Source: Octadecabacter arcticus 238 (lineage in GTDB: Bacteria > Pseudomonadota > Alphaproteobacteria > Rhodobacterales > Rhodobacteraceae). Taken from it: 64,000 bases of DNA. The notes under the pieces are model-generated. The model was not told where the DNA came from, did not search any database, and saw only the letters and a program-made list of their open reading frames with translations. Position numbers and translations under genes: made by a program. The stretch covers positions 811,001 through 875,000 of the forward strand of contig NC_020908.1 in the NCBI RefSeq assembly GCF_000155735.2, written 5' to 3'. How positions within the stretch are numbered: position 1 is the stretch's first letter; each line of letters opens with the position of its first letter. Positions 54,886 to 63,578 of the stretch are shown piece after piece.

Positions 54886-55404
54886 ATGGACCCAAATAAG
54901 CAATCTAATACCGATCGCGTCTTTGTCAGTGATCGCCTGAACGGGCCGGTGGGACGGTATACACAACTGTGGAATAGACCCGGTTATCTGATCCGCCGCC
55001 TGCATCAGATACACGTCGGTTTATTTGCAGAAGCCTGCGGAGCAGATGGCGTAACGGCTGTTCAGTTTGCGATCTTGTCTGTTTTGCTTAAAAGTGACGG
55101 GATTGATCAGCTGACACTGTCCAAGGCTGTCGGTATCGACCGGACCAGTGGCGCGGACGTTATAAAACGTCTGGTGCGCAATGAGCTGGTGACACGGGAA
55201 CCCTCAAAAAACGATGCCCGCGCAAAAGCTGTCCGGATCACGACAGCAGGACGCAGGCTCATCGGTGAAATGCAGCCCGCCATGGAAGCAGCACAAGACA
55301 AGCTGATGGATCCACTGAACGCTGAAGATCAGGCGGAGTTCATGCAATTGCTGAGTCGTCTGATCAATGCTAATAACGAATCCAGCCGCGCTCCGATGGC
55401 GTAA
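54886..55404 (+). CDS. MarR-family transcriptional regulator
   Basis: The 172-residue protein has the MarR winged-helix core: VTAVQFAILSVLLKSDGIDQ, LSKAVGIDRTSGADVIKRL (recognition helix) and the wing VTREPSKNDARAKAVRIT. MarR repressors typically sense aromatic acids, and a MarR protein (PicR) is reported to repress picolinate genes in Alcaligenes. AAGGA precedes the start. Divergence from the hydroxylase operon with a shared palindrome supports local control of the catabolic cluster. Confidence 0.92.
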   Translation: MDPNKQSNTDRVFVSDRLNGPVGRYTQLWNRPGYLIRRLHQIHVGLFAEACGADGVTAVQFAILSVLLKSDGIDQLTLSKAVGIDRTSGADVIKRLVRNELVTREPSKNDARAKAVRITTAGRRLIGEMQPAMEAAQDKLMDPLNAEDQAEFMQLLSRLINANNESSRAPMA

Positions 55405-55593
55405 AACACCGGTGTCTGTGTCGGCGTTTTGACCGATATTTTTTGGCCGATGCCGTGCGGTGTGCGGGGGGCCGTTTTGATGAAATAGCGTTGGAAAACA
55501 GCCGTGTTAAAGTATTATTATTATACACAGAGTCCTCGATCACCCGAATTTTGGCGGGTTGACGTCTGGACGTAGACCGATTCAGCTATCTGC

Positions 55594-56694
55594 ATGATCC
55601 GTCCCGGTTTTCTTTCTCCCACGGAGCGCCTTGAGCTTGAGGTCTGTGTTCGCAGTCAACGCGAAGATCATGGGATTGCACGGCGTGCAAATGCGCTTCT
55701 TTTGCTGGATGATGGGAAGTCCTGTCAGGTAATCGCGGAATTTCTATATTTGGACGACGACACCGTTCGCGGCTGGCACAAAACCTATCGTGAAAACGGC
55801 TGGGATGCGCTTGCAGTTGATGGCTGGAAAGGCGGTCACTCTCGTATGGCCGCTGACCAAGAGGCGGCATTATGCGACTGGCTGGACGGCCGCTTCTGCC
55901 ACTCGTCGGTTGAGATAAGAGCCCACGTTTCAACAAAATTTGGCCTGCGCTACTCGCACTCTGGCTGCATCAAGCTTCTTGCCCGGTTGGGGTTTGAATA
56001 TCGCAAGCCCAAGGCCCTGCCGCGCGTTGTCTCTGCTGAAAAGCAGGCCGCATTTATCGCATTGTACGAACGTCTGATGGGCGATCTGGGCGCAGATGAA
56101 GCCGTCTATTTCGCTGATGCTGTACATCCTGAATATCAGACAAAACCCAGCCATGGCTGGGTAAAGGCAGGATCAAACCCGGCGATCAAAACTACAGCAG
56201 GGCGTGGCCGCGTAAACATCCATGGCGCGCTGAACCTCGAAACCTTCGACACGCCCTTTGTCGAGCCAACCACCGTGGACGGCGTTAGTGCCGCGCAACT
56301 TCTGGCCAAGATTGAGGCTCGCAATCCCGACAAGCGAATGATCCACGTTATCTGGGACAATGCCGCCTATCACAAAGGGCCAGATGTCAGGGCCTTTCTC
56401 GCAAGGCCAGACTGCCGCATACATCTTATCCAGTTGCCGCCATATTGCCCGCATCTCACCCCCCTTCTCGGCAGATTGCTGCGCAATCGCCTGTCAGCAA
56501 TGATCGAGCGATTATGGGCGGTCATGCATCAACATGTGACGCACAATCAATATCACCCGACACAAAAACAGTTCGCGAATGCGATCCTGAAATTCTTTCG
56601 CGAAACCATCCAAAATGAGTGGAAAACCTTCCGAAGCCAAGTCTCAGACAATTTCCGCGTCATAACTCATGAAAAATTTCGGGTTTTGCCGTAG
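55594..56694 (+). CDS. IS630-family transposase carrying an in-frame palindromic insertion
   Basis: The 366-codon frame has the HTH part (ARRANALLLLDDGKSCQVIA), the first catalytic Asp in YFADAVHPEY, the second in HVIWDNAAYHKG, and the Glu in IERLWAVMHQHV. Where the family reads CPHLNPIERLW, this copy reads CPHL, then about 15 foreign residues (TPLLGRLLRNRLSAM), then IERLW. The extra 39 bases match the dispersed palindromic element (copy C). The frame survives, but the Asp-to-Glu spacing is lengthened by 13 residues, so the enzyme is probably inactive. Confidence 0.88.
   Translation: MIRPGFLSPTERLELEVCVRSQREDHGIARRANALLLLDDGKSCQVIAEFLYLDDDTVRGWHKTYRENGWDALAVDGWKGGHSRMAADQEAALCDWLDGRFCHSSVEIRAHVSTKFGLRYSHSGCIKLLARLGFEYRKPKALPRVVSAEKQAAFIALYERLMGDLGADEAVYFADAVHPEYQTKPSHGWVKAGSNPAIKTTAGRGRVNIHGALNLETFDTPFVEPTTVDGVSAAQLLAKIEARNPDKRMIHVIWDNAAYHKGPDVRAFLARPDCRIHLIQLPPYCPHLTPLLGRLLRNRLSAMIERLWAVMHQHVTHNQYHPTQKQFANAILKFFRETIQNEWKTFRSQVSDNFRVITHEKFRVLP
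56461..56502. repeat. Dispersed palindromic element, copy C (in frame in IS630)
   Basis: CCCCTTCTCGGC, a hairpin (GATTGC TGC GCAATC) and GCCTGTCAGCAATG share the framework of copies A and B. The net length added to the IS630 gene is 39 bp, a multiple of three, with no stop codon. Insertion into a protein gene without breaking the frame recalls palindromic elements described in Rickettsia. Confidence 0.7.
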
Positions 56695-56814
56695 ATGCGG
56701 CATAGCTATTATAAATCTCTAGTTGTTCCATTCCGGATGATCACATTGACCCTCGGCGTTCAGCCTTTTTCATGGCAAGGTCGGTTTTAGAGGACATTCG
56801 GAAGGAGAAACGTG

Positions 56815-57824
56815 ATGCTCGTTCGACTGCATAGCCAAGCGACGACAACACCAAAGATTATAGCAGCCATTCAAGCCTGCGAAGATTCGGCCTGGATGGT
56901 GATTGAACGCTATGGCATTTCTGAGTCGACTGTTTTGAAGTGGCGTCACCGTGACAGTGTCGAAGACCGCAGCCATACGCCACATCGCTTACAAACGACG
57001 CTGAGCCCAGCCCAGGAGAGTGTTGCGGTGGCGTTGCGTAAGACGCTTTTGGTGTCACTTGTTGACTTACTTGCAGTGGTGCGGGAGTTCTTGAATTCGA
57101 ACGTTTCACGCTCGGGCTTGGATCGATGCCTGCGTCGTCATGGGGTGGGTAATCTGCGCGACCTGAAGGTCAAAGAGGCAAAGCCAAAGCACAGCGCCTT
57201 CAAGGCCTACGAGCCGGGCTACCTGCATATCGACGTTAAATATCTGCCGCAAATGGCGAATGAGACGTCACGCCGTTACCTGTTTGTCGCCATCGACCGC
57301 GCCACGCGGTGGGTCTTCATTGGTATCTATAACAACAAGACGGCCGCCAATGCCCGACGCTTCCTACGTGACCTTGAGCGCGCGTGTCCGCTGCGCATTC
57401 GCACCATTCTTACGAAGTTGCCAATAATTGCGCCAATGGTTCGAGCAACATTGGCGACGGTAAGGAGTTTACTGACCGTCTCTTTGGCCTGCGCAAGCGT
57501 GCAGCGACTGGCAAACATGAGTTCGATACGCTGTGCAGCGAACTCGGCATCGACCATCGTTTGACCCCACCACAATCGCCTCAAACAAACGGCATGGTTG
57601 AGAGATTCAACGGGCGTATAGAGGATGTCCTTCAAAGTCATCACTTCCGATCAGGGCAAGACCTTAATGCGACGATGCACCGTTATGTATTGCTCTATAA
57701 TCAACAACTCCCGCAATCTGTTCTTCAGAGCAGAACCCCCTTGCAGGCCATGAAAGACTGGCACAAACTTAAGCCAGAGCTGTTTAAGAAAAACCCCTAC
57801 TACCTCACGGGATGTGACACCTAG
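56815..57824 (+). pseudogene. IS481-family transposase, frameshifted by an insertion
   Basis: The first frame carries the HTH region (WMVIERYGISESTVLKWRHR) and the catalytic start YLHIDVKYLPQM and YLFVAIDRATRWVF. The second frame carries KEFTDRLFGLRKRA, DHRLTPPQSPQTNGMVERFNG with the Glu, and the end FKKNPYYLTGCDT. Where the family has ILTDNGKEF, about 41 foreign bases (57414-57454) replace part of the second-Asp motif and shift the frame. AAGGAG precedes the ATG at 56815. A fragment at 63.2 kb carries the same foreign bases. Confidence 0.88.
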
Positions 57825-57872
57825 TGCTGCCAATTAATCACTTGAATAAATACTTTGCGGATTTCGATTAAC

Positions 57873-57884
57873 GGAGTATGCTCC
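57873..57884. promoter_or_regulatory. Palindrome GGAGTATGCTCC, candidate MarR operator 3
   Basis: This palindrome, in the context CGGAGTATGCTCCTTAAAA, lies 28 bp before a small ORF and 114 bp before the ABC transporter. It is related in layout and AGTAT core to the palindromes at 45958 and 54804, but matches the first at only 9 of 14 positions when aligned on the centre. Confidence 0.45.
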
Positions 57885-57911
57885 TTAAAATACCACGAGG
57901 GAAAGGTCAAA

Positions 57912-58001
57912 ATGATTTACATCACGCCAAACTTAAAGCTGCCGTGCCGGCCGGATGCGGTTGGTCGTAAGGCCGGTCAGATCGAAAAGGTGCAGCCATG
58001 A
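57912..58001 (+). CDS. 29-codon ORF coupled to the ABC transporter
   Basis: A short frame (start MIYITPNLKLPCRPDAV) follows AAAGG and ends in a TGA that overlaps the permease ATG as ATGA. The coupling and the operator-like palindrome upstream suggest it is translated, either as a leader peptide or as the relic of a deleted gene. No family is recognised and no signal or membrane segment is visible. Confidence 0.45.
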   Translation: MIYITPNLKLPCRPDAVGRKAGQIEKVQP

Positions 58002-58861
58002 CGCTTTTTTTGCAGTTTGTTCTGACGGGCGTCGTGACAGGGTCTTTTCTGATCCTTGCCACGATCGGTTTTTCGTTCACCCGCCGTGTCGAGGGGTTCC
58101 TGAACATCGCGCACCCTGAATTATTGGGTGTGTCAGCCTTTACCACGTGGGGTTTGAACGTGATGCTTGGGTGGCACATCGTCCCATCTGCTGTGGTTGG
58201 GATTATTTTTACGGCGTTTGTCGGATTGATTATCGGGCGCGTCGTCTACGACCCGATCCGCACGCTTGGCCCGGCCATCTTGCTGATCACGTCCGTTGGT
58301 GTGCATTACGTCCTCGGCGGGTCTGTAGATGCCCTCGTCGGCACCGGTATTCGCAGCTTGGACATTCCGCTTGCCGAAAGTTACCGGTTCTGGGGGCTGC
58401 GGATCACCAATTACCAATTGCTTGTCATTGTCTTTGCGGCCCTCGCGACGACGGGCCTTGCCTTGTTTCTTAACAAAACTCCGATGGGTCTTGCTATCCG
58501 TGCGATGTCCGCGAATCCCGAACTTGCGGCATCACGCGGGATCGATGTCAAATCCACCTCGCGCATCACATGGCTTATTTCGTCGGGACTTGCAGGTCTT
58601 GCCGGTGTCATGCTTGCGGTCATTGCGACGCTGTCCACGGATATCGCGTTCCATCAGATCCTACAGATACTAGCGGTCGCAATTCTTGCGGGGCTCGGCT
58701 CACTTTATGCAGTTGTGGCCGCCGGGTTGATCATTGGCATAGCAATGGATGTATCCGTCTTCTGGATACCCGCAGGCTATCGCCCTCTTGTCGCGTTCAG
58801 CGTCGTCATTCTGGTGCTGATGTTCCGCCCAGAGGGTCTTGCAGGGAAGAAGTCACGATGA
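57998..58861 (+). CDS. Branched-chain-type ABC transporter permease (LivH family)
   Basis: The 287-residue inner-membrane permease has about eight hydrophobic segments and the LivH pattern, with FTRRVEGFLNIAHPELLGVSA at the first helices and AMSANPELAASRGID and GLAGLAGVMLAVIAT further on. It pairs with LivM, LivG, LivF and a periplasmic receptor directly downstream with overlaps. Placed beside the pyridine-carboxylate genes and behind a shared operator-like palindrome, the system most likely imports picolinate rather than amino acids. Confidence 0.9.
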   Translation: MTLFLQFVLTGVVTGSFLILATIGFSFTRRVEGFLNIAHPELLGVSAFTTWGLNVMLGWHIVPSAVVGIIFTAFVGLIIGRVVYDPIRTLGPAILLITSVGVHYVLGGSVDALVGTGIRSLDIPLAESYRFWGLRITNYQLLVIVFAALATTGLALFLNKTPMGLAIRAMSANPELAASRGIDVKSTSRITWLISSGLAGLAGVMLAVIATLSTDIAFHQILQILAVAILAGLGSLYAVVAAGLIIGIAMDVSVFWIPAGYRPLVAFSVVILVLMFRPEGLAGKKSR

Positions 58862-59781
58862 CCATTTATCCACTCGTCCTCGCGACGCTGACCTTTGGTG
58901 CCGTTTTTTCGGTTCTGACGCTGTCGCTTAATCTCCAGTATGCCCGTGGTGGTATGATCAACTTCGGGACCGTGGCCTACTTTGCGGCCGGTGCCTACGC
59001 CTACGCGATTTTTACGCAGGAACCGCCGAGCGGTCTTGACCAGTACTGGTTCGGCTTCGATTTGCCGTGGTATATCGGGCTTCTGGCAGCCGGTGTTGCG
59101 TCGCTGCTGTTTGCGCTGATCACCGGTTGGCCGACGTTGCGGTTGCGCGGTGAATACCTTGCATTGACGACGTTTGCCTTTGCTGAGGTTTTTCATTCGG
59201 TTCTGTTGAACGAACGTCGGATCGGCAACGGCAGCGTTGGCCTTGCTAACGTTGAACGCCCCGACCCGACGACACTGGGTCTGAACGATACCGTCGGATA
59301 CGCACTTGCGGCCGTGATATTGATGCTGGTGACGGCGTATGTGTTCAACCGCCTGTTGAAATCGCCGTTTGGTCGCGCCATTGATGCTGTGCATGACGAT
59401 GAAATCGCGGCGCAGGCGGTGGGCAAAGATGATGCCCGCATTCGTCTTCAGGTGTTCATCATCTCTGCCGTTCCGATCGGTTTTGCCGGCGCACTTTACG
59501 CGATGATTACAACGTTGGTGGCACCGGCATTGTTTACGGCCGAAGTGACATTTTTCGTCTGGATCGCGCTCGCACTCGGTGGCGAAAAGACGATCATCGG
59601 CGCGATTCTAGGGGCAATGGCACTGGTACTGTTTCAGGAAATCGTCGGGGCGATCCCGTTCGAAACTGTCCGAGCCGCCCAGATCGCGTCATCCGTCGAA
59701 GAAATTGTAACCGGTATTCTCTTCATCATCGTCTTGCGGCTGCGGCCCTGGGAAAAACTAGCAAAAAGGGCGGCGGCATGA
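58858..59781 (+). CDS. Branched-chain-type ABC transporter permease (LivM family)
   Basis: The 307-residue membrane protein has the LivM signature LTLSLNLQYARGGMINFGTVAYF near the N-terminus and GKDDARIRLQVFIISAVPIGFAGALYA in the second half. The ATG at 58858 overlaps the LivH stop by four bases. A longer in-frame extension upstream is not LivM-like and is rejected. It forms the heterodimeric channel with LivH. Confidence 0.92.
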   Translation: MTIYPLVLATLTFGAVFSVLTLSLNLQYARGGMINFGTVAYFAAGAYAYAIFTQEPPSGLDQYWFGFDLPWYIGLLAAGVASLLFALITGWPTLRLRGEYLALTTFAFAEVFHSVLLNERRIGNGSVGLANVERPDPTTLGLNDTVGYALAAVILMLVTAYVFNRLLKSPFGRAIDAVHDDEIAAQAVGKDDARIRLQVFIISAVPIGFAGALYAMITTLVAPALFTAEVTFFVWIALALGGEKTIIGAILGAMALVLFQEIVGAIPFETVRAAQIASSVEEIVTGILFIIVLRLRPWEKLAKRAAA

Positions 59782-60551
59782 ACGATATCATCCTGAGCGT
59801 CGAAAACGCAGTCATGGACTTTGGGGGTTTTCGGGCCGTCGGCGGCGATCACGGCCTAAGCTTTAAGGTCAATCGTGGTGGACTTCTTGGCCTCATCGGC
59901 CCCAACGGTGCCGGTAAATCCACGACATTCAATCTCATCTCCGGCGTGTTGAAACCGACGAAAGGTCGTGTGGAAATGGACGGCATCGAATTGTCAACTC
60001 TCAAGGCGGCGGACATTGCGGCTAAGGGGCTTGGCCGCACGTTCCAGACGCCGCGTGCCTTTCCCTCCCTTAGCGTCATCGACAATGTTCTCGTCGGCGC
60101 CGATCATCCCGAAGAAGGGCCGATCGCCGCACTTTTGGGTCGCTGGCGCGGTCCGGACAAGGCGCTGCGCCAACAGGCGGAACATGCCCTTGAACGTGTC
60201 GGGCTGGCCGACCGGTTGCACGATTCCGTTGCAAATCTGTCAGGTGGCGAACTTCGGATGCTCGAAGTGGCAAGACAGCTGAACCGTAACCCTCGCATCT
60301 TGTTGCTGGACGAACCCACCGCGGGCGTCGATCCCAACCTGCAGGTGAAACTGGCGGAAATTTTGACGCAGCTGCATGCAGAGGGCACGACCCTGATCGT
60401 CGTAGAACACAATCTGGCATTTCTGCTTAACCTTGCGGACAGAATCGTCGTTCTTCAGAACGGTGCGTTGCTGGCCGAGGGCGACCCGGATTCCATCCGC
60501 CGCGACCCGGCGGTCATTTCAGCCTACCTTGGAGCCGAACATGAAACTTGA
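59778..60551 (+). CDS. ABC transporter ATP-binding protein (LivG family)
   Basis: The 257-residue ATPase has Walker A GPNGAGKST near residue 40, the family-specific GRTFQTPRAFPSLSVIDNV, the signature LSGGELRMLEVAR, Walker B ILLLDEPTAGVDPN and the switch His in VVEHNLAFL. It overlaps LivM by four bases. The LivG-type C-terminus (LAEGDPDSIRRDPAVISAYLG) is complete. Confidence 0.93.
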   Translation: MNDIILSVENAVMDFGGFRAVGGDHGLSFKVNRGGLLGLIGPNGAGKSTTFNLISGVLKPTKGRVEMDGIELSTLKAADIAAKGLGRTFQTPRAFPSLSVIDNVLVGADHPEEGPIAALLGRWRGPDKALRQQAEHALERVGLADRLHDSVANLSGGELRMLEVARQLNRNPRILLLDEPTAGVDPNLQVKLAEILTQLHAEGTTLIVVEHNLAFLLNLADRIVVLQNGALLAEGDPDSIRRDPAVISAYLGAEHET

Positions 60552-61245
60552 CGTCAGTGGACTGCACAGCGGCTACGGCAAAGTCACAATTCTGCACGGA
60601 TTGAATTTTGTCGCTGAAGCAGGCGAGATCACATGTGTTCTGGGCCCCAACGGCGCCGGTAAAAGCACATTGATGAAAACCATTGCGGGTCATTTGCCGG
60701 TGGACCGCGGCGATATTGCACTCGACGGGGTGTCGATTGCGAAACTGAATGCGTTGCAAACCACACGGACCGGCATTGCTTATGTTCCACAAGAACAAAA
60801 CACGTTCGTGGAAATGACGGTGCGCGATAACCTGTTGGCCTCGGCGCTCAGCTTTTCTGACACCGGCGCGCGGATCGACAACACCTACGAACGGTTTCCG
60901 ATCCTGAAAGAACGGTCGAACCAGCTGGCGTCAACATTGTCAGGCGGCGAACGTCAGACGCTGGCAGTCGCGAATGCGCTGATCGGTGCGCCCAAACTGC
61001 TGATCCTCGACGAACCCACAGCCGGGCTTGCCCCGATCTTTGTCGACCGGATTGTTGACTGGATTTGTGAACTGGCCGAGTCCGGTATCACCGTGATCTG
61101 GGTCGTCGAGCAGAACCCTGAAAAAATTCTAAAAATATCGCGGACCACCTGGATGATCGATGCCGGGCGTAACCGCGAAACCCTGCCAAGCGCGGACTTG
61201 CTGCAACCTGGCAGGCTCGAAGAGATGCTTTTGCAATCTCACTAA
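60541..61245 (+). CDS. ABC transporter ATP-binding protein (LivF family)
   Basis: The 234-residue ATPase has Walker A GPNGAGKST, AYVPQEQNTFVEMTVRDNL, the signature LSGGERQTLAVANAL and Walker B LLILDEPTAGLAP followed by VVEQN. It overlaps LivG by 11 bases, and this ATG gives the family N-terminus KLDVSGLHSGYGKV. It works as a heterodimer with LivG to power the transporter. Confidence 0.93.
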   Translation: MKLDVSGLHSGYGKVTILHGLNFVAEAGEITCVLGPNGAGKSTLMKTIAGHLPVDRGDIALDGVSIAKLNALQTTRTGIAYVPQEQNTFVEMTVRDNLLASALSFSDTGARIDNTYERFPILKERSNQLASTLSGGERQTLAVANALIGAPKLLILDEPTAGLAPIFVDRIVDWICELAESGITVIWVVEQNPEKILKISRTTWMIDAGRNRETLPSADLLQPGRLEEMLLQSH

Positions 61246-61291
61246 CTGGAATCCGGCATCACCGGCACAAACCCCAACAAGGAGAATTAAA

Positions 61292-62503
61292 ATGAAGAGC
61301 CTTTCAAAGAATTTACGGAATATGACCGCCATCGTCGCGGTCGCTGCCATCGCGGCACCATCGTTTGCTGCAGCCGACGTCACCGTTGGCGTGCTTGTGC
61401 CACTGACAGGTGAACTTGGCGAATTCGGCGCTATCGTTGCCGGGGCCGTCGAAGTCGGCGTCAACGAAATCAATGCAGCCGGCGGCACGTCCTGTGGTAT
61501 GATGCGCACCGTGGTCGCCGATACCGGCGGCAGCGCAGAAAAAGGTATCCGCGAGGCCAACAACATGATCGATACCGAAGGCGCAGTCGCGATCCTTGGA
61601 CCAACATCCGGCGTTATGGTCGCACTTGTCGATCTGGCGCAGCGCCGTCAGACGCCGATCATTTCACCATATGCGGGCACGATCACGCTGAACGATCTGG
61701 GTGGTGATTATGTGTATCGGACCGTCGGGTCCGATCTTGGCGACGGCGCTGCGGCTGGCCTTTGGTTGGCCGAAAAAGGCTATCAGTCTGTCGCGATGCT
61801 GGTACAGAACGAAGAATCCACAATTTCGCCTGCGCAGGTCGCGCGCGCCGCTCTCGAAGAGGCCGGAATCGAAGTCACTGACTATGTGATCTACAATCCG
61901 GGTCAGCCATCCTATCAGGCTGAATTGATTTCGGTTCTCGCAAACAATCCCGACGCCATTTATTTGGCTGGTGGTCAGGAATCCGGTGTCACCGTTCTAA
62001 AAGAAGCCGCCGTCGGTGGTTTTGAGGGTGAGTGGCTTTTGACAGCCGACCTTGCCGTGCCACAGGTTTTTGAAACCGTCGATACGCGTATCCTTAATGG
62101 CCGCGCGTATGTCGAACTTGCGGAACCTGACAATTCGTTGCCAGCCTATCAGGCCTTTGCCGAAAAAATGATGGCTGAAACCGGCAAAGAACCGGGTCCG
62201 TTCGCTGCCAACTCTTATGATATGGCAATGCTGGTCGCGCTGGCGATCGAAGGATCTGCCGATTGTTCCGGCGAAGCGATCAATTCGGCCATCCGTGGCG
62301 TGACCGAGGGTGGTGAATTGGTGTCAGACTTCGCGACTGCGCGTGATATGATTGCAGCGGGCACCGACATCGACTTTGAAGGTGCGTCCGGCCCGCTGAC
62401 GATGGACGAAAGTGGTACACCTGCCGGTTCGTTCCTGATCATGCGCGCTGAAGACGGTGCTTGGGTGTCTGAAAAGTTCTACCCTGCTTCATCATTTGAG
62501 TAA
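61292..62503 (+). CDS. ABC transporter substrate-binding protein (LivJ-type)
   Basis: The 403-residue periplasmic receptor has a signal peptide (positive start, hydrophobic stretch, SFAAAD cleavage region) and the type I binding fold, beginning VTVGVLVPLTGELGEFG, with VAILGPTSGVMVALVD and PIISPYAGTITLND typical of branched-chain or aromatic-acid binders. AAGGAG lies before the ATG at 61292. It closes the transporter operon and is followed by a hairpin. The ligand is inferred to be picolinate or a related acid from the neighbourhood. Confidence 0.92.
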   Translation: MKSLSKNLRNMTAIVAVAAIAAPSFAAADVTVGVLVPLTGELGEFGAIVAGAVEVGVNEINAAGGTSCGMMRTVVADTGGSAEKGIREANNMIDTEGAVAILGPTSGVMVALVDLAQRRQTPIISPYAGTITLNDLGGDYVYRTVGSDLGDGAAAGLWLAEKGYQSVAMLVQNEESTISPAQVARAALEEAGIEVTDYVIYNPGQPSYQAELISVLANNPDAIYLAGGQESGVTVLKEAAVGGFEGEWLLTADLAVPQVFETVDTRILNGRAYVELAEPDNSLPAYQAFAEKMMAETGKEPGPFAANSYDMAMLVALAIEGSADCSGEAINSAIRGVTEGGELVSDFATARDMIAAGTDIDFEGASGPLTMDESGTPAGSFLIMRAEDGAWVSEKFYPASSFE

Positions 62504-62513
62504 AATTTACTTT

Positions 62514-62541
62514 CGAGGCCTGTCTTTTGGGGCGGGCCTCG
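62514..62541 (+). terminator. Hairpin after the transporter operon
   Basis: A 7-bp stem CGAGGCC / GGCCTCG with a 14-base loop begins 11 bases after the binding-protein stop. No clear T-run follows, so it may act with Rho or mainly protect the mRNA 3' end. Confidence 0.5.
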
Positions 62542-62593
62542 CCAGTTGGTAGTCGTGTTGTAATGATAGGGTGCACTCCTATGCTCGTCGAGG

Positions 62594-63173
62594 GGCACTG
62601 TCAGAGCTGACTTGTTTAGGCGGACAGGGCGAGAATTTAGCTTCGGGAATGACAAACCGTTCACCCTTTTCGCTATTTCAAGAGGTGCCCGGAGATCATC
62701 CGCTTAGCAGTGATGATGTATGTCCGTTTCCCGTTATTGCTTCGGAATGTGGAGGATCTGTTGCACGAACGCGGGATCGACATCAGCCACAAAACTGAGC
62801 GGCGTTGGTGGAACAGATTTGGCCCGCTGATTGCCGCTGAGATCCGCAAGTAAAGGGTCAGCCAGATGCGCGCATATTCAAATTGGCAGTGGCACTTGGA
62901 TGAGGTGTTCGTGAAGATTAACGGCGAGACGCACTACCTTTGGCGGGCTGTGGATCACGAAGGGGAAGTCCTGGAAAGCTTTGTCACAAAGCGCCGTGAT
63001 CGCAAGGCAGCCTACGAATTCCTAAAGAAAACCGTGAAACGCCATAGTCGCGCACATATCTTCGTCACCGATAACCTCCGTTCCTATGGTGCGGTGATGA
63101 AGGTGATCGGCAGTGCTGATCGGCAAGAAACCGGGCGCTAGCTTAATAACAGGGCGGAGAATTCACACCAGCC
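62594..63173 (+). pseudogene. IS6-family element, truncated and nonsense-mutated
   Basis: The left end GGCACTGTCAGAG begins at 62594. Transposase codons are read in more than one frame up to about 62850, then QMRAYSNWQWHLDEVFVKING through WRAVDHEGEVLE and KKTVKRHSRAHIFVTD to ADRQETGR, where a TAG stops it. Similarity ends near 63173, and the C-terminal codons and right end are gone. A stop also precedes the central part at 62852. Confidence 0.8.
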
Positions 63174-63578
63174 ATTGAGCCCCATTAAAAATGGGGTATT
63201 ATCGAACCACTGGCGCAATCATTGGCAACTCCGTAAAAATGGTGCGAATGCGCAGCGGACACGCGCGCTCAAGGTCATGTAGGAACAGTCTTCGAACACT
63301 GATGGCGGCAAGAAGGTTCAGACCTGCCATGCGGTAGTGTTGTCCTTCCGTAGTTTAATTTCGTATTTCCCCCTGCTGCCCAATGCGCAGGGCGTTCTTC
63401 AGCGCATGATGGGCCTCGCCTTTATTCAAGCCTATTAACCACTTGGGGCGTAAAACAGAGCGCTGGTCGAGCGCTGTGAGTAGGCGGATTAATTCCGATC
63501 AATTCAGTCAGGATTGCTTGACGGACTGGCAAGGTGTCGGTATCTGAGTAAAAAAGTCGGATATAAAGGATCGACAAA
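63174..63578. other. Mosaic of IS481 and Tn3-type fragments and hairpin
   Basis: A perfect hairpin CCCCATT AAA AATGGGG lies at 63180-63196. On the minus strand, 63202-63285 matches the IS481 pseudogene around 57365-57448, including its foreign bases (GAGTTGCCAATGATTGCGCC). Also on the minus strand, about 63286-63425 encodes a Tn3-type transposase C-terminus (LNKGEAHHALKNALRIG, then QQGEIRN, stop, TTEGQHYRMAGLNLLAAI). The remaining 150 bases lead into the iron-binding-protein gene and probably hold its promoter. Confidence 0.65.

Noticed and set aside
58570..58857. N-terminal extension of the LivM-type permease
   Set aside because: The upstream frame overlaps livH and lacks membrane-permease character. 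The ATG at 58858 overlapping the livH stop is the natural start.
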